Source of the DNA: Saccharomyces uvarum
Taxonomy: Eukaryota > Ascomycota > Saccharomycetes > Saccharomycetales > Saccharomycetaceae
Direction: 5' to 3'
NCBI GenBank assembly: GCA_947243795.1
Contig: OX365938.1
Location: forward strand, 434,001 to 498,000
DNA length: 64,000 nucleotides
Made by a program: the position numbers and the translations under genes. Shown piece by piece: positions 37,542 through 46,027 of the stretch (within the stretch, counting starts at the first letter, position 1; each line of letters begins with the position of its first letter). Under the pieces are notes generated by a model. That model saw only the letters and a list, made by a program, of their open reading frames with translations. It was not told where the DNA came from and ran no database searches.

Positions 37542-39767
37542 TTAATAATTGAACTCACTTGCTATTTGCTTCTCTGCCATACGAGCCATACGGAACATTT
37601 TATTCTTTGAATTTTCCTTGGCTGGCTTATCAGCGTCACCATCCTTACTACTCTGCAGTCCCATAGCCTTGGGTCTTTCACGCAGCCCAAAACTTTTAGC
37701 CAAATGGCCCAAATGCAAGAATTTAACGTTGAAGAATTTCTTTTCTTGCGATATATGTGTAGCATAAGCTCTCACGTGACTTATATACCCTTTAACAGCT
37801 AGATTCTTAAATGTTGAATCCCCAACCACTCTTCTTTCTATATTCAAGTGCCATGTGGTGGCATTAGTATCCCACTCATATTCTTTATCAGCTCCGTTCT
37901 TATTCTTAGACGATTTATCATCTTTTCTGACATATTTGTCATTTCTGTTGACATTCACATCTTTGAAAGCGGGCGTCAATATGTCTTTATCAAATTGCAG
38001 TAATTCCCAACCCATGGGATGGTATGGTTGAATGTAGTCCATGTATTTTTCTTCTTCACCAGGAAGCAAAAACAACAAACTTTCACCCTTCTCACCAGCA
38101 CGTGCGGTACGACCCACTCTATGCAAATGGTCTTCAACAGCAAATGGAGGGTCCAATTCAATAACAGACCCGACTTGAGGAAGATCCAAACCTCTACTTG
38201 CTACATCTGTACAAAACATGATCAAATGCTTTCCCTTAGTAACCTCATTATCACGAGCAAAATGTTGTAAAGTAGAACTTCTTATTTGTTGAGACAAGGA
38301 ACCATGCAGTTTATAAATCACCATGTTGGGATCCTCAGAATTTGAAAAACAAGGAAATATGGTGTTCCCCTTTGTGAGCACTCTTACAGAATCACCTATT
38401 AGATTTTTGTGATGACCATTACTCCCGGAAAAAGCATCATAATGAAATTCAACACTATCTGAACAAGTTACGAATACGATTGTGCGCAGTGTTTTGGATT
38501 GCGGGTCAGTAGCGACAAAATCCTTGGTAATGTTGTTTAAGGTAGCAGCCAATGTGACAAGACGTAACTTGGGTGGAACAATAGTGATCCTTTGTAAAAG
38601 TTGGTCGGGTGCTACCGTTACAGCGTCGGCGTCCTTCTTCGTACCATTACTAATCAATTTGTAGTCCTTTAAGGCCACATTTCTTAATTTATTAACACCG
38701 TCGGTTAGTGTAGCACTACATAGCATGTGCACCAATTTATGGGGTAGCTTGGGGAACTTGTCGGAGTTGATAGGAATATCATGGACGATCTTCATGATTT
38801 CGCTGATTGTTTCATCGAACCCCAATTCCATCAACTTGTCACCTTCATCTAATACAATATATCTCAAAGATTGACTCAATTGCTCCGTAATGACCTTTGT
38901 ATTTTGCAAATGATCTAAAATACGACCCGGAGTACCGATGATGAAATTACAACCCTTACGCAATCTAGCCTTTTCCGACTTCTTACGTTCACCACCAATC
39001 AATAGACATGGAACCAAATAGTGGCAACATGAAATCAAAGTGGAACATACTTGGTATATTTGCGAAGCCAATTCACGTGTGGGAGCCACGATCAGGGCAA
39101 ACGCACCAGAGGAACGATCGACACGGGTTTCCATGTTCAAAATAGTGGATATGATGGGTAATAGGTAAGATAGAGTCTTACCTGAACCAGTTTGAGCATG
39201 AATGAAAAAATCGTTCTTCCCCGCATTGGCTATGACTTGAGGGATGGCCTGCTTCTGAATACTAGTAGGCTTCTGAATACGCATTTTTTGCTCCAGGTGA
39301 GAAACCAGGACATCAGAGACACCTAGTGACGCAAACAGGTCAGTTTTCAAAGGCGCATTGGATGGATTGATGGCAACACTTTCATCATGGATGTTAGTGT
39401 TCACAGCGGTCGTGATCTCTCTATTGGACGTAAACAAGGACGAGACAAACTGAGAATCAGCTGGCAGTATCCTTCCTTGGGTGTTGTGGGCATTTCTACC
39501 TTTAGGTCCTTCCTGCTCAGCAGGACCGTCTGTATTATCTCTATGCACTTTTTTACCGGAATCGCCGCCTCTTTCCGACCCTGGTATTTGGTCTGCAGCA
39601 GCATCCGCTCTTCTCTTTCTCGAGCCTGTCTTGCCCTCTAGCTTCATTTTCATTCTCCGTCTATCCTTCCATCTACCACCTGTCACCTTGGCAGATTGCT
39701 TGAACGAATTTCCGGCAGAGTCGTCATTTGTGGTGAAGTTTAACAACATAGAATCATCGTCACTCAT
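37542..39767 (-). CDS. DBP7: Dbp7, DEAD-box RNA helicase of 60S subunit assembly
   Basis: 741 residues from the ATG at 39767 (S. cerevisiae 742). The first ~110 residues are basic and disordered. Helicase motifs run in order: Q-motif region (PTSIQKQAIPQV), AQTGSGKT near 190, PTRELA, VLDEGDKL near 305 (DEGD in place of DEAD), SAT, then RGLD and HRVGRTAR in the second RecA domain. A C-terminal DUF4217-like region follows (FFNVKFLHLGHLAKSFGLRERP). Dbp7 acts in the nucleolus on early pre-60S particles and snoRNA release. Confidence 0.97.
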   Translation of the reverse strand: MSDDDSMLLNFTTNDDSAGNSFKQSAKVTGGRWKDRRRMKMKLEGKTGSRKRRADAAADQIPGSERGGDSGKKVHRDNTDGPAEQEGPKGRNAHNTQGRILPADSQFVSSLFTSNREITTAVNTNIHDESVAINPSNAPLKTDLFASLGVSDVLVSHLEQKMRIQKPTSIQKQAIPQVIANAGKNDFFIHAQTGSGKTLSYLLPIISTILNMETRVDRSSGAFALIVAPTRELASQIYQVCSTLISCCHYLVPCLLIGGERKKSEKARLRKGCNFIIGTPGRILDHLQNTKVITEQLSQSLRYIVLDEGDKLMELGFDETISEIMKIVHDIPINSDKFPKLPHKLVHMLCSATLTDGVNKLRNVALKDYKLISNGTKKDADAVTVAPDQLLQRITIVPPKLRLVTLAATLNNITKDFVATDPQSKTLRTIVFVTCSDSVEFHYDAFSGSNGHHKNLIGDSVRVLTKGNTIFPCFSNSEDPNMVIYKLHGSLSQQIRSSTLQHFARDNEVTKGKHLIMFCTDVASRGLDLPQVGSVIELDPPFAVEDHLHRVGRTARAGEKGESLLFLLPGEEEKYMDYIQPYHPMGWELLQFDKDILTPAFKDVNVNRNDKYVRKDDKSSKNKNGADKEYEWDTNATTWHLNIERRVVGDSTFKNLAVKGYISHVRAYATHISQEKKFFNVKFLHLGHLAKSFGLRERPKAMGLQSSKDGDADKPAKENSKNKMFRMARMAEKQIASEFNY

Positions 39768-39909
39768 CTTGGTCAAAATAGCTGTGAGTGTGTACTTGGT
39801 TATCTAACTCAGCGTGAAGAGAAGAGGGAAACAACAATACCTGGCGTAATCATAAATGCCATAGATGTACTAATAATCCACTACTTTTTTCTAGCTCATC
39901 GCAAATTTT

Positions 39910-39949
39910 TCAAAGAAAAAACAAGCCCTAATATGTTAGGTTTCTTTGA
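39910..39949. repeat. Bulged hairpin in the DBP7-RPC37 divergent promoter
   Basis: TCAAAGAAA (39910-39918) and CCTAA (39927-39931) pair with TTAGG plus TTTCTTTGA (39936-39949) around a TATG loop, with one 8-base bulge. It lies in the ~390 bp spacer between two divergent genes. The function is unknown, and the rest of the spacer is AT-rich and unremarkable. Confidence 0.45.
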
Positions 39950-40094
39950 GTATTTTTATAGGTCTATGTTCTGTTTATTTAATATTTTCTTTCAAGAATA
40001 GAATATTATTAGGTCTTATTAGGGTACATATTGGGAAATTTTGAAGAAGAAAAAGAAAAATTGCCAGAAATGTATACTGGATATAAATCGAGAG

Positions 40095-40169
40095 ATGAGC
40101 TGGGATGATCTATGCGAGGCAGTGCTGTTTGAAGTGCAGCAGGCTGGCGTCATAGATGAGTATCGATAA
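40095..40169 (+). CDS. Candidate 24-codon uORF overlapping the RPC37 start
   Basis: ATG at 40095 opens a frame of 24 codons (MSWDDLCEAVLFEVQQAGVI at the start) that ends 14 bases into RPC37 in another frame. The TATA-like TATAAA at 40082 is so close that transcription may start after this ATG, so the uORF may not be in the mRNA. Confidence 0.2.
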   Translation: MSWDDLCEAVLFEVQQAGVIDEYR

Positions 40170-40998
40170 CAAGTTGTTTGTCACCGAAGAGGAGGAAGAA
40201 GACAGGACGCAGGATTGTGCTGATGTGGAGGATGAATCTAACGATGTTGATATGATAGAGAGCGAGAACGGAACAAGCTGTGCTGTAGATGATAGACAAA
40301 ATGAGAACGAGGAAGAAGGGGAAGAAGCCGGTGAGGACGACGAAGAGGACGACCCGGTAGTAGAAGAGTTGCCATTGAACATTTCCGGGAACGACGAGTC
40401 GCTACACGTGTTTCAGTACGCAAATAGGCCAAGGCTGATCGGGCGCAAACCTGCTGAGCATCCGTTCATATCTGCCGCGAGATATAAACCCAAGTCGTAT
40501 CTGTGGGAAATAGACATTCCCTTGGATGACCAATCTTTCTATAACAAGGACAAGGCCGATGCCGATTGGAACGGTGTCAATATTCAGACCTTGAAGGGCG
40601 TCGGCGTGGAGAACGATGGCCAGTATGCCGCGTTTGTCAAGGATATGCAGGTTTACCTGGTGCCTATTGAAAGGGTAGCACAGCTGAAACCTTACTTCAG
40701 ATACATCGATGACGTGAACGTAACAAGAAAGCAGGAAGACGCCAAGAGGAACCCTAATCCTTCATCACAGCGTGCACAAGTGGTCACCATGTCAGTGAAG
40801 AGTGTCAACGATCCTTCGCAAAATAGACTCACCGGGTCCTTGCTGGCACATAAGGTGGCTGACGAAGAGGCTAATCTTGAATTGAACTGGGCGGAAGATA
40901 CTTTTGAGCAATTCAAAGACTCTGTCGTGAAAGAAACTGAAGGTAAGATTTTAATTGCCTCAGAAAACCAAGAAGATTACATAGATAATTTAGTTTGA
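40156..40998 (+). CDS. RPC37: Rpc37, RNA polymerase III subunit C37
   Basis: 280 residues (S. cerevisiae 282). The N-terminal ~75 residues are strongly acidic. The conserved domain then starts (SLHVFQYANRPRLIGRKPAEHPFISAARYKPKS in parts), followed by EIDIPLDDQSFYNKDKAD and the dimerisation region for Rpc53. The C-terminus has the conserved QVVTMSVKSVNDPSQNR and a short acidic tail. Rpc37 and Rpc53 form a TFIIF-like lobe of Pol III that acts in initiation, termination and facilitated reinitiation. An out-of-frame uORF at 40095-40169 overlaps its start. Confidence 0.96.
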   Translation: MSIDNKLFVTEEEEEDRTQDCADVEDESNDVDMIESENGTSCAVDDRQNENEEEGEEAGEDDEEDDPVVEELPLNISGNDESLHVFQYANRPRLIGRKPAEHPFISAARYKPKSYLWEIDIPLDDQSFYNKDKADADWNGVNIQTLKGVGVENDGQYAAFVKDMQVYLVPIERVAQLKPYFRYIDDVNVTRKQEDAKRNPNPSSQRAQVVTMSVKSVNDPSQNRLTGSLLAHKVADEEANLELNWAEDTFEQFKDSVVKETEGKILIASENQEDYIDNLV

Positions 40999-41014
40999 AG
41001 TACATATGCATTAT

Positions 41015-41015
<1 letters not shown>

Positions 41016-41046
<31 letters not shown>
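41016..41046 (+). repeat. Poly(A) tract of 31 bases
   Basis: An uninterrupted run of 31 A lies 18 bases after the RPC37 stop, in the convergent spacer with GCN3. It is a homopolymer, strongly prone to length change and sequencing error. Confidence 0.9.
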
Positions 41047-41050
<4 letters not shown>

Positions 41051-41157
41051 GTCTTAACTCGTACGAAGAACGGTTTTGGTTTCTTTTTGCTTCGTTTCTA
41101 TTATTTTTATTGCATGCGATATGTATACATACATATGACTATATTCTCCCGATTTTT

Positions 41158-42075
41158 TCAGTCATACCACATCTTGATTAATTCCTCTGAAACGGCACTT
41201 GGGGTCAGGACCCCTAAATCCGTGATCAATGCAGTGATATATTCTTGAGCGGTGTAGTCGATGGTGGGCCCACGCAATGCGTTTTCTGATTCATCTGTAC
41301 GGCGTGTGAAGTCTAATGGTGGGCCGGCCATGGGCAAGTCATCGGAGGACAATGGGAACATACGAACGAACTTGTGACTTTCAGTGACCACGTAAAATGG
41401 TTTTCTTGCATTCTGCGCTAGCACACCTACAGAGTAAGTACCCACGAGATTTATAATACCACCGGATTCCGCCACACCTTCTGCACCAACAAATACTTTG
41501 TCGACTTTGTCGATCACCGCACCAACTGCACTATCGACAATCAAGGTCACAGGTATACCCTTTTGCTCAAGCAAAGAATATAGCTGGTTCCCCTGCATGC
41601 TTGGTCTTGATTCTGTCACCACACATCTAAATCTAATGAACTTATTGGCTGCGTGGTTCAATAACGAAAACACTGCTCTTGAATAACCATGCACCAAAAT
41701 AATATCATCATCGGATATGAAATCCACCCCTATTTCTGCGATCTTATTACGGGACTTCTTGGCTCTGGACACGAACAGTTGACCGTTCTCAATTAAATGT
41801 TGTTTACAGCTTTCCCAATCACCATATAAATGAAGATTTCTCAAGACAAATCTCATGAAGATATCACAACCGGCTCTCAAAGACACCGAGTTGGGGATGG
41901 ATTCAATAAGTTCCTCCGTGGAGCCCTTTATGGTATTAATCATTTCCGCTGCCGTTTCGGGTGTTTTTATTCTTAGCAATGTGACCAATGCTTCAATGGC
42001 AGCGATCGGCATTGTCATCTCGGTATCTTCTGCAAGAAACCTTAGATAGGTCTCTGTGATATTAAACTTCGACAT
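41158..42075 (-). CDS. GCN3: Gcn3, eIF2B alpha subunit
   Basis: 305 residues, equal to S. cerevisiae. The sequence fits the eIF2B alpha/beta/delta family: an N-terminal helical domain, then a Rossmann-like domain with ILVHGYSRAVFSLL, RCVVTESRPSMQGNQL, VTLIVDSAVGAVIDKVDKVFVGAEGVAESGGI (cited in parts) and the PFYVVTESHKF stretch. Gcn3 senses phosphorylated eIF2 and mediates inhibition of eIF2B, which drives GCN4 translation during amino-acid starvation. Confidence 0.97.
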   Translation of the reverse strand: MSKFNITETYLRFLAEDTEMTMPIAAIEALVTLLRIKTPETAAEMINTIKGSTEELIESIPNSVSLRAGCDIFMRFVLRNLHLYGDWESCKQHLIENGQLFVSRAKKSRNKIAEIGVDFISDDDIILVHGYSRAVFSLLNHAANKFIRFRCVVTESRPSMQGNQLYSLLEQKGIPVTLIVDSAVGAVIDKVDKVFVGAEGVAESGGIINLVGTYSVGVLAQNARKPFYVVTESHKFVRMFPLSSDDLPMAGPPLDFTRRTDESENALRGPTIDYTAQEYITALITDLGVLTPSAVSEELIKMWYD

Positions 42076-42758
42076 TCTCCTGTTTGATTCCTGATCTGTG
42101 CTGTAATGTTTCGGCCTTCCAAAGTTGTATCTATTGTGTATAGTAACAAAATGTATAGTAACTTGTGACTTAGTTCACTCTTTTCTGCAATATAACAACT
42201 AGTATACTGCAAATTTCACCGATTTTCATTTTTTTTTTCAATTTTCTTCGGATGAAATTTCATCATATTGTAAGAAAAGTCATTGAAATGGGTTTATGCT
42301 ATGCAATAATAAGCTAACGAGAGATGCCCGAATGTGCGTGTGGCTTTGATGCTGCTGGCCTGGCGCTGAAACTTTATGGCGAAATGAATAGGTTCGTTCA
42401 CCCATCCGAAAATGATGGTGTATACCCTTGTCTTTCTCCGTGATCAAGAAGATACAACTCACAGACCATCAATGCATATGGGTAGCAAGTATTACAAGCT
42501 CATATACATTAATTAGCGTTGATCCCGAAATACTAAAAACAAAGCTGCCCCCTTGTCACTTATTGCATCAACCAAGGGTAAGTTACCACCAGCACGGCAT
42601 CAGATATATGCTAAAATACACCATTTGAAAATCCAATGATCACTTCAAGGACCACAACAGTAAATGGCATTTCCGTTGGCCAAAAAAGTCACCTAGTTAA
42701 TAGATACTTTTCAGTATATATTATAGTCATACAAAAGCAATGATAGTACGAATTCTTG
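42076..42758. other. GCN3 promoter / tRNA-Arg spacer
   Basis: 683 bp between GCN3 and the tRNA. A T-rich run lies near 42228-42240, and a slightly GC-richer patch at about 42325-42375. I see no LTR, gene or structured element. Confidence 0.45.
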
Positions 42759-42831
42759 TTCCTCGTGGCCCAATGGTCACGGCGTCTGGCTACGAACCAG
42801 AAGATTCCAGGTTCAAGTCCTGGCGGGGAAG
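42759..42831 (+). tRNA. tRNA-Arg(ACG)
   Basis: 73 nt without an intron. Acceptor arms TTCCTCG and CGGGGAA pair with one G-U. The anticodon stem CTGG/CCAG carries the loop with ACG at 42792-42794. The T-arm is CCAGGTTCAAGTCCTGG, and the discriminator is G. ACG is read as ICG after deamination and decodes CGU/CGC/CGA. Confidence 0.96.
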
Positions 42832-42833
42832 AA

Positions 42834-42839
42834 TTTTTT
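42834..42839 (+). terminator. Pol III terminator of tRNA-Arg
   Basis: Six T begin three bases after the tRNA 3' end, the usual RNA polymerase III termination signal. Confidence 0.85.
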
Positions 42840-43158
42840 ATCCACCACATTTTGCCTTTTAAGCAGAGCTTTTTTATTTCATTTTAGTGTTTCTGAATGA
42901 CAACAATAAGAACACAAGGGCTCCTACTAGTGCTGGTGCCACGCAATTCCTTTTTATCTAGGTAAACCGTCATCAGCTTTCCGAGGCCTTTTACATATTG
43001 TTTGGAAAAACAAGATACGTAATATGTAAACAAATCTTTACATGAAAAAAATTGAAAAAGGAAACAAAGATAAATTGGTTGCAAAGGTAAAGGAGTGCTA
43101 CTTATCCGACTGTATAAACGTTATAGTAACGCTAGAGGAGAAACTGAGTGCAGAGGAT
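42840..43158. other. tRNA-Arg / BCH2 spacer (BCH2 promoter)
   Basis: 319 bp upstream of BCH2. The BCH2 frame is open upstream to an ATG at 43042, but that start does not match the family. No other element seen. Confidence 0.45.
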
Positions 43159-45456
43159 ATGAGTTTTCTATGGGGGTCCAAGAAGTCCAAAAAAAATAAG
43201 CATAGAAAGGCTGCCGGATCTCGTTCTCCAGGTGCTATTCCACTGCAACGAGCCAAGACGACGCGTAAAGGTGTTCCTATAGACTACCCAAGGACTCTGG
43301 AGAAAATGCACAGTGAAAGCTTGCTATTTAGAACGTCCCTCTTGAGTGAATTGGTAAGTGCTGGTAAGTCCGGCATTGGGCCACCAGACTTGGTTCATTG
43401 TACAGAGTGGGATAAATTCCATGACGAGAAAATTGGAGAATTCTTCCATATTACCGGAATCGATGTTTCTAACGTGTCTATGCCAATTGCATTTTTGAAG
43501 TTGATAATGTGGAATGATGGCAAGAAGCTGAAATCAGCATCCCTGAAAAATGACAACATCTCTACGTATTGTTCATTCAACATCTTTCAGAAATTAGACA
43601 TCAGATTAAGATACGAATCTGAGGACGTTTATCAGGTGAACGTTACGAACTGTTCAAACGGAAACAATGACATATCATTGAGCGATCTCATTTGGGAAGA
43701 AACTTTTGTGAGTTGTTGCATTAGAAGTATGATTATCAATCTAGACTATGAAAGAAAGATACCTGGAATGGTAGAATTACCATTTGTTTTTGAAAACAGA
43801 AGTGCGACCGACTACAAAAGGGTAATTGATGCATTATGTAAGTTTTTACCTAGATTTTTGGAGTGTGGTTGGGATTCCACGAAAAACGTATATGCAACAA
43901 TACTGAATAACTATCTCACTGAAACGCTACTGATATTTTTATCAATAACTCCAGCATTCATCACCGATTATGCAATTCAAGTGTTAGATAATCTGATAAC
44001 GAATGACCCGTTGAATTCTAAATATTATGCTATTGTTGTTATTTCCATTATGGAGCAAAGTAATGACCGGGATATGGAAATGATTAAGAAAATACATGCA
44101 ATATTAGACATCTTGCTACCAGAGCTATATGGGCTACCTTCGGATGAGCCTGACAACTCTGATTTAATCAATTGCATCACCGATGTGTTAAACATCCAGG
44201 CAAGATTCCTTTTGAATAACGGTGATTATGAACTATCTTTATCCATCGCTACAATGGCCACTAATTTATCCTCAGATAGTTTTGAATCCTGGTTTCTGTT
44301 GTCTAGATGTTATACTTTTTTACAAGAATACGGCAAGGCGTTGCTTTCAATCAACTCGATGCCCTGTTTGCCGGAATACGATATCATCAAACAATCTCTG
44401 ACTACAGCATTTAACTTGAATATGAACTATTATAAAGCTCCATTTTTTCACACCAGAGAACATTGTACTATGACCTCACACGAGTTGAATCATCTGATGA
44501 ACACTATGCATTATGAGAATGAATTGGAATTGAAGACAATAATATTTGGGCGCACTATAATGCCCAATGAATCAAAGTATGGATGTATCGAGGATATCTG
44601 GAACAAGTCTTGTCTTGAGTTAGGACCCATTTCTGGACCTCAAAGTGATAATTTGATAAATTTTGTTTCTCAACAAGAGGTAGACTCTATAGGAGATTTG
44701 ATGTTATTGAAAAGAAGTAAAGAAGCAAGACAAAGAAGCTGGTTTAATGAACAAGTTAGCCTTTTGTTAATGGAACTGGTTGCGAGAATCGGTTGGAATG
44801 CTGTGCTTCAATTAAGGTCTGACGTATTCGTTATGGAAAGTAAATTCAAAATGATAGACTCCTCGGAAGAGCTTTCCACAGAACTTCGTAAAAAAAGACT
44901 GTGCCAGAGATGGTTTGATACGATTTTTCTGGATATTTACGAAGATTTAAGTATCAGCACGTCATCCCAAGAAGATAAGGCCACAGCAAAATACAGTGGT
45001 TTAGAATGGGAATTACTTGGCTTGACTTTGCTTCGGGTCGGTGATTTTTCCGACGCAGTGGCATGTCTACGAACCAGTATTTTGGCGAGGTTCGACCCTA
45101 TCAGTTGCCACCGGCTCTTAAATCTCTATTTATCCTTGGATTTCAACGATGTGTTTATGAAAAGGTTTGACGTTGACATTGTTTTGGACCTACTCGTGAA
45201 ACTCATCTCCTTCCGTATACGATTCTATGATAAGTTCCAGATATTTGCTCTTCAGGTACTGAGGAAACTGAAAGGGCAATTGAGCCCTGAGATTATCAAA
45301 AATAAAACAATCAACTCACCTCGTGGTCAAGAAGGAATCGCAGTAGTAATAGATTACATGCTAGAATGCCTTTCAGAAGATGGCAGCGAAACAGACTTAG
45401 TTGCCGAGCGCTCACACGAAAACACCTCTTCCATCACTGGAGAGCTCGCAAAGTAG
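43159..45456 (+). CDS. BCH2: Bch2, exomer ChAPs subunit
   Basis: 765 residues from the ATG at 43159, the same as S. cerevisiae; MSFLWGS is the conserved ChAPs start, so the upstream in-frame ATG (43042) is not used here. The sequence is helical and TPR-rich throughout, with the family core ERKIPGMVELPFVFENRSATDYKRVIDALC (in parts) and SGLEWELLGLTLLRVGDF. With Chs5, ChAPs form exomer, a cargo adaptor at the trans-Golgi that exports Chs3 and Fus1. CHS6 is its duplication partner, while Bud7 and Bch1 are the other pair. The C-terminal ~20 residues diverge. Confidence 0.96.
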   Translation: MSFLWGSKKSKKNKHRKAAGSRSPGAIPLQRAKTTRKGVPIDYPRTLEKMHSESLLFRTSLLSELVSAGKSGIGPPDLVHCTEWDKFHDEKIGEFFHITGIDVSNVSMPIAFLKLIMWNDGKKLKSASLKNDNISTYCSFNIFQKLDIRLRYESEDVYQVNVTNCSNGNNDISLSDLIWEETFVSCCIRSMIINLDYERKIPGMVELPFVFENRSATDYKRVIDALCKFLPRFLECGWDSTKNVYATILNNYLTETLLIFLSITPAFITDYAIQVLDNLITNDPLNSKYYAIVVISIMEQSNDRDMEMIKKIHAILDILLPELYGLPSDEPDNSDLINCITDVLNIQARFLLNNGDYELSLSIATMATNLSSDSFESWFLLSRCYTFLQEYGKALLSINSMPCLPEYDIIKQSLTTAFNLNMNYYKAPFFHTREHCTMTSHELNHLMNTMHYENELELKTIIFGRTIMPNESKYGCIEDIWNKSCLELGPISGPQSDNLINFVSQQEVDSIGDLMLLKRSKEARQRSWFNEQVSLLLMELVARIGWNAVLQLRSDVFVMESKFKMIDSSEELSTELRKKRLCQRWFDTIFLDIYEDLSISTSSQEDKATAKYSGLEWELLGLTLLRVGDFSDAVACLRTSILARFDPISCHRLLNLYLSLDFNDVFMKRFDVDIVLDLLVKLISFRIRFYDKFQIFALQVLRKLKGQLSPEIIKNKTINSPRGQEGIAVVIDYMLECLSEDGSETDLVAERSHENTSSITGELAK

Positions 45457-46027
45457 ATATATAGTTGTATTTGTAAATGTGTGTTAAGAATAGACGAAGT
45501 TAACGGCTTATAATAGAGAATGTTAGCGCGGGTAACGATTTTGCACTATTTTTTCAACGATTTAACAGAGTAAAAATTAACCAGCATGATATTAAACAGC
45601 AATACGTCAAGGGTGTACTAGACCCTTTTTAGCTCTTCTCTCGTTTACCCAAAAACATATCAAAGACAAGGAAGGTGTCGATATTTCCTGTTGTACTATC
45701 GCCTTTTGTTCTTTTTTTTTTCGACGTACAATAATTTGTTCGTAGTAGATTTTTTGCAATTCAAGAATTTTTTTTATTCTTGGGAAAACCGGTTCACGAT
45801 TAAAGAGTTGGTTTTGCCCTGCAATCCGTACGGTTGATTGTCATTTTTATATCTGTATTATAATATACGGGACCTACCTAATTGAAGCATTATTGCATTT
45901 CGCATTTTCTTTTATCATCTTTTGTTTTGTTTGTTTGTTACTTTTACCATTTGATTGATAAATTTTGATATTTCGTTCTTCTATTACTGCCTTTTATTCG
46001 TTTTAGTAAAGAAAAGATCATAATAGC
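45457..46027. other. BCH2-SAP190 spacer (SAP190 promoter and long leader)
   Basis: 571 bp between co-directional genes. A Reb1 site CGGGTAA is at 45529-45535, and T-rich tracts (near 45712-45722 and 45768-45776) follow. The region just before SAP190 is T-rich, as in yeast promoters. No gene seen. Confidence 0.5.

Noticed and set aside
42076-43158. Possible Ty LTR fragments beside tRNA-Arg
   Set aside because: No match to known LTR termini by eye.
43042-43158. N-terminal extension of BCH2 from an upstream in-frame ATG
   Set aside because: The ChAPs family starts at MSFLWGS; starting there gives 765 residues, the known length, and the extension resembles leader sequence.
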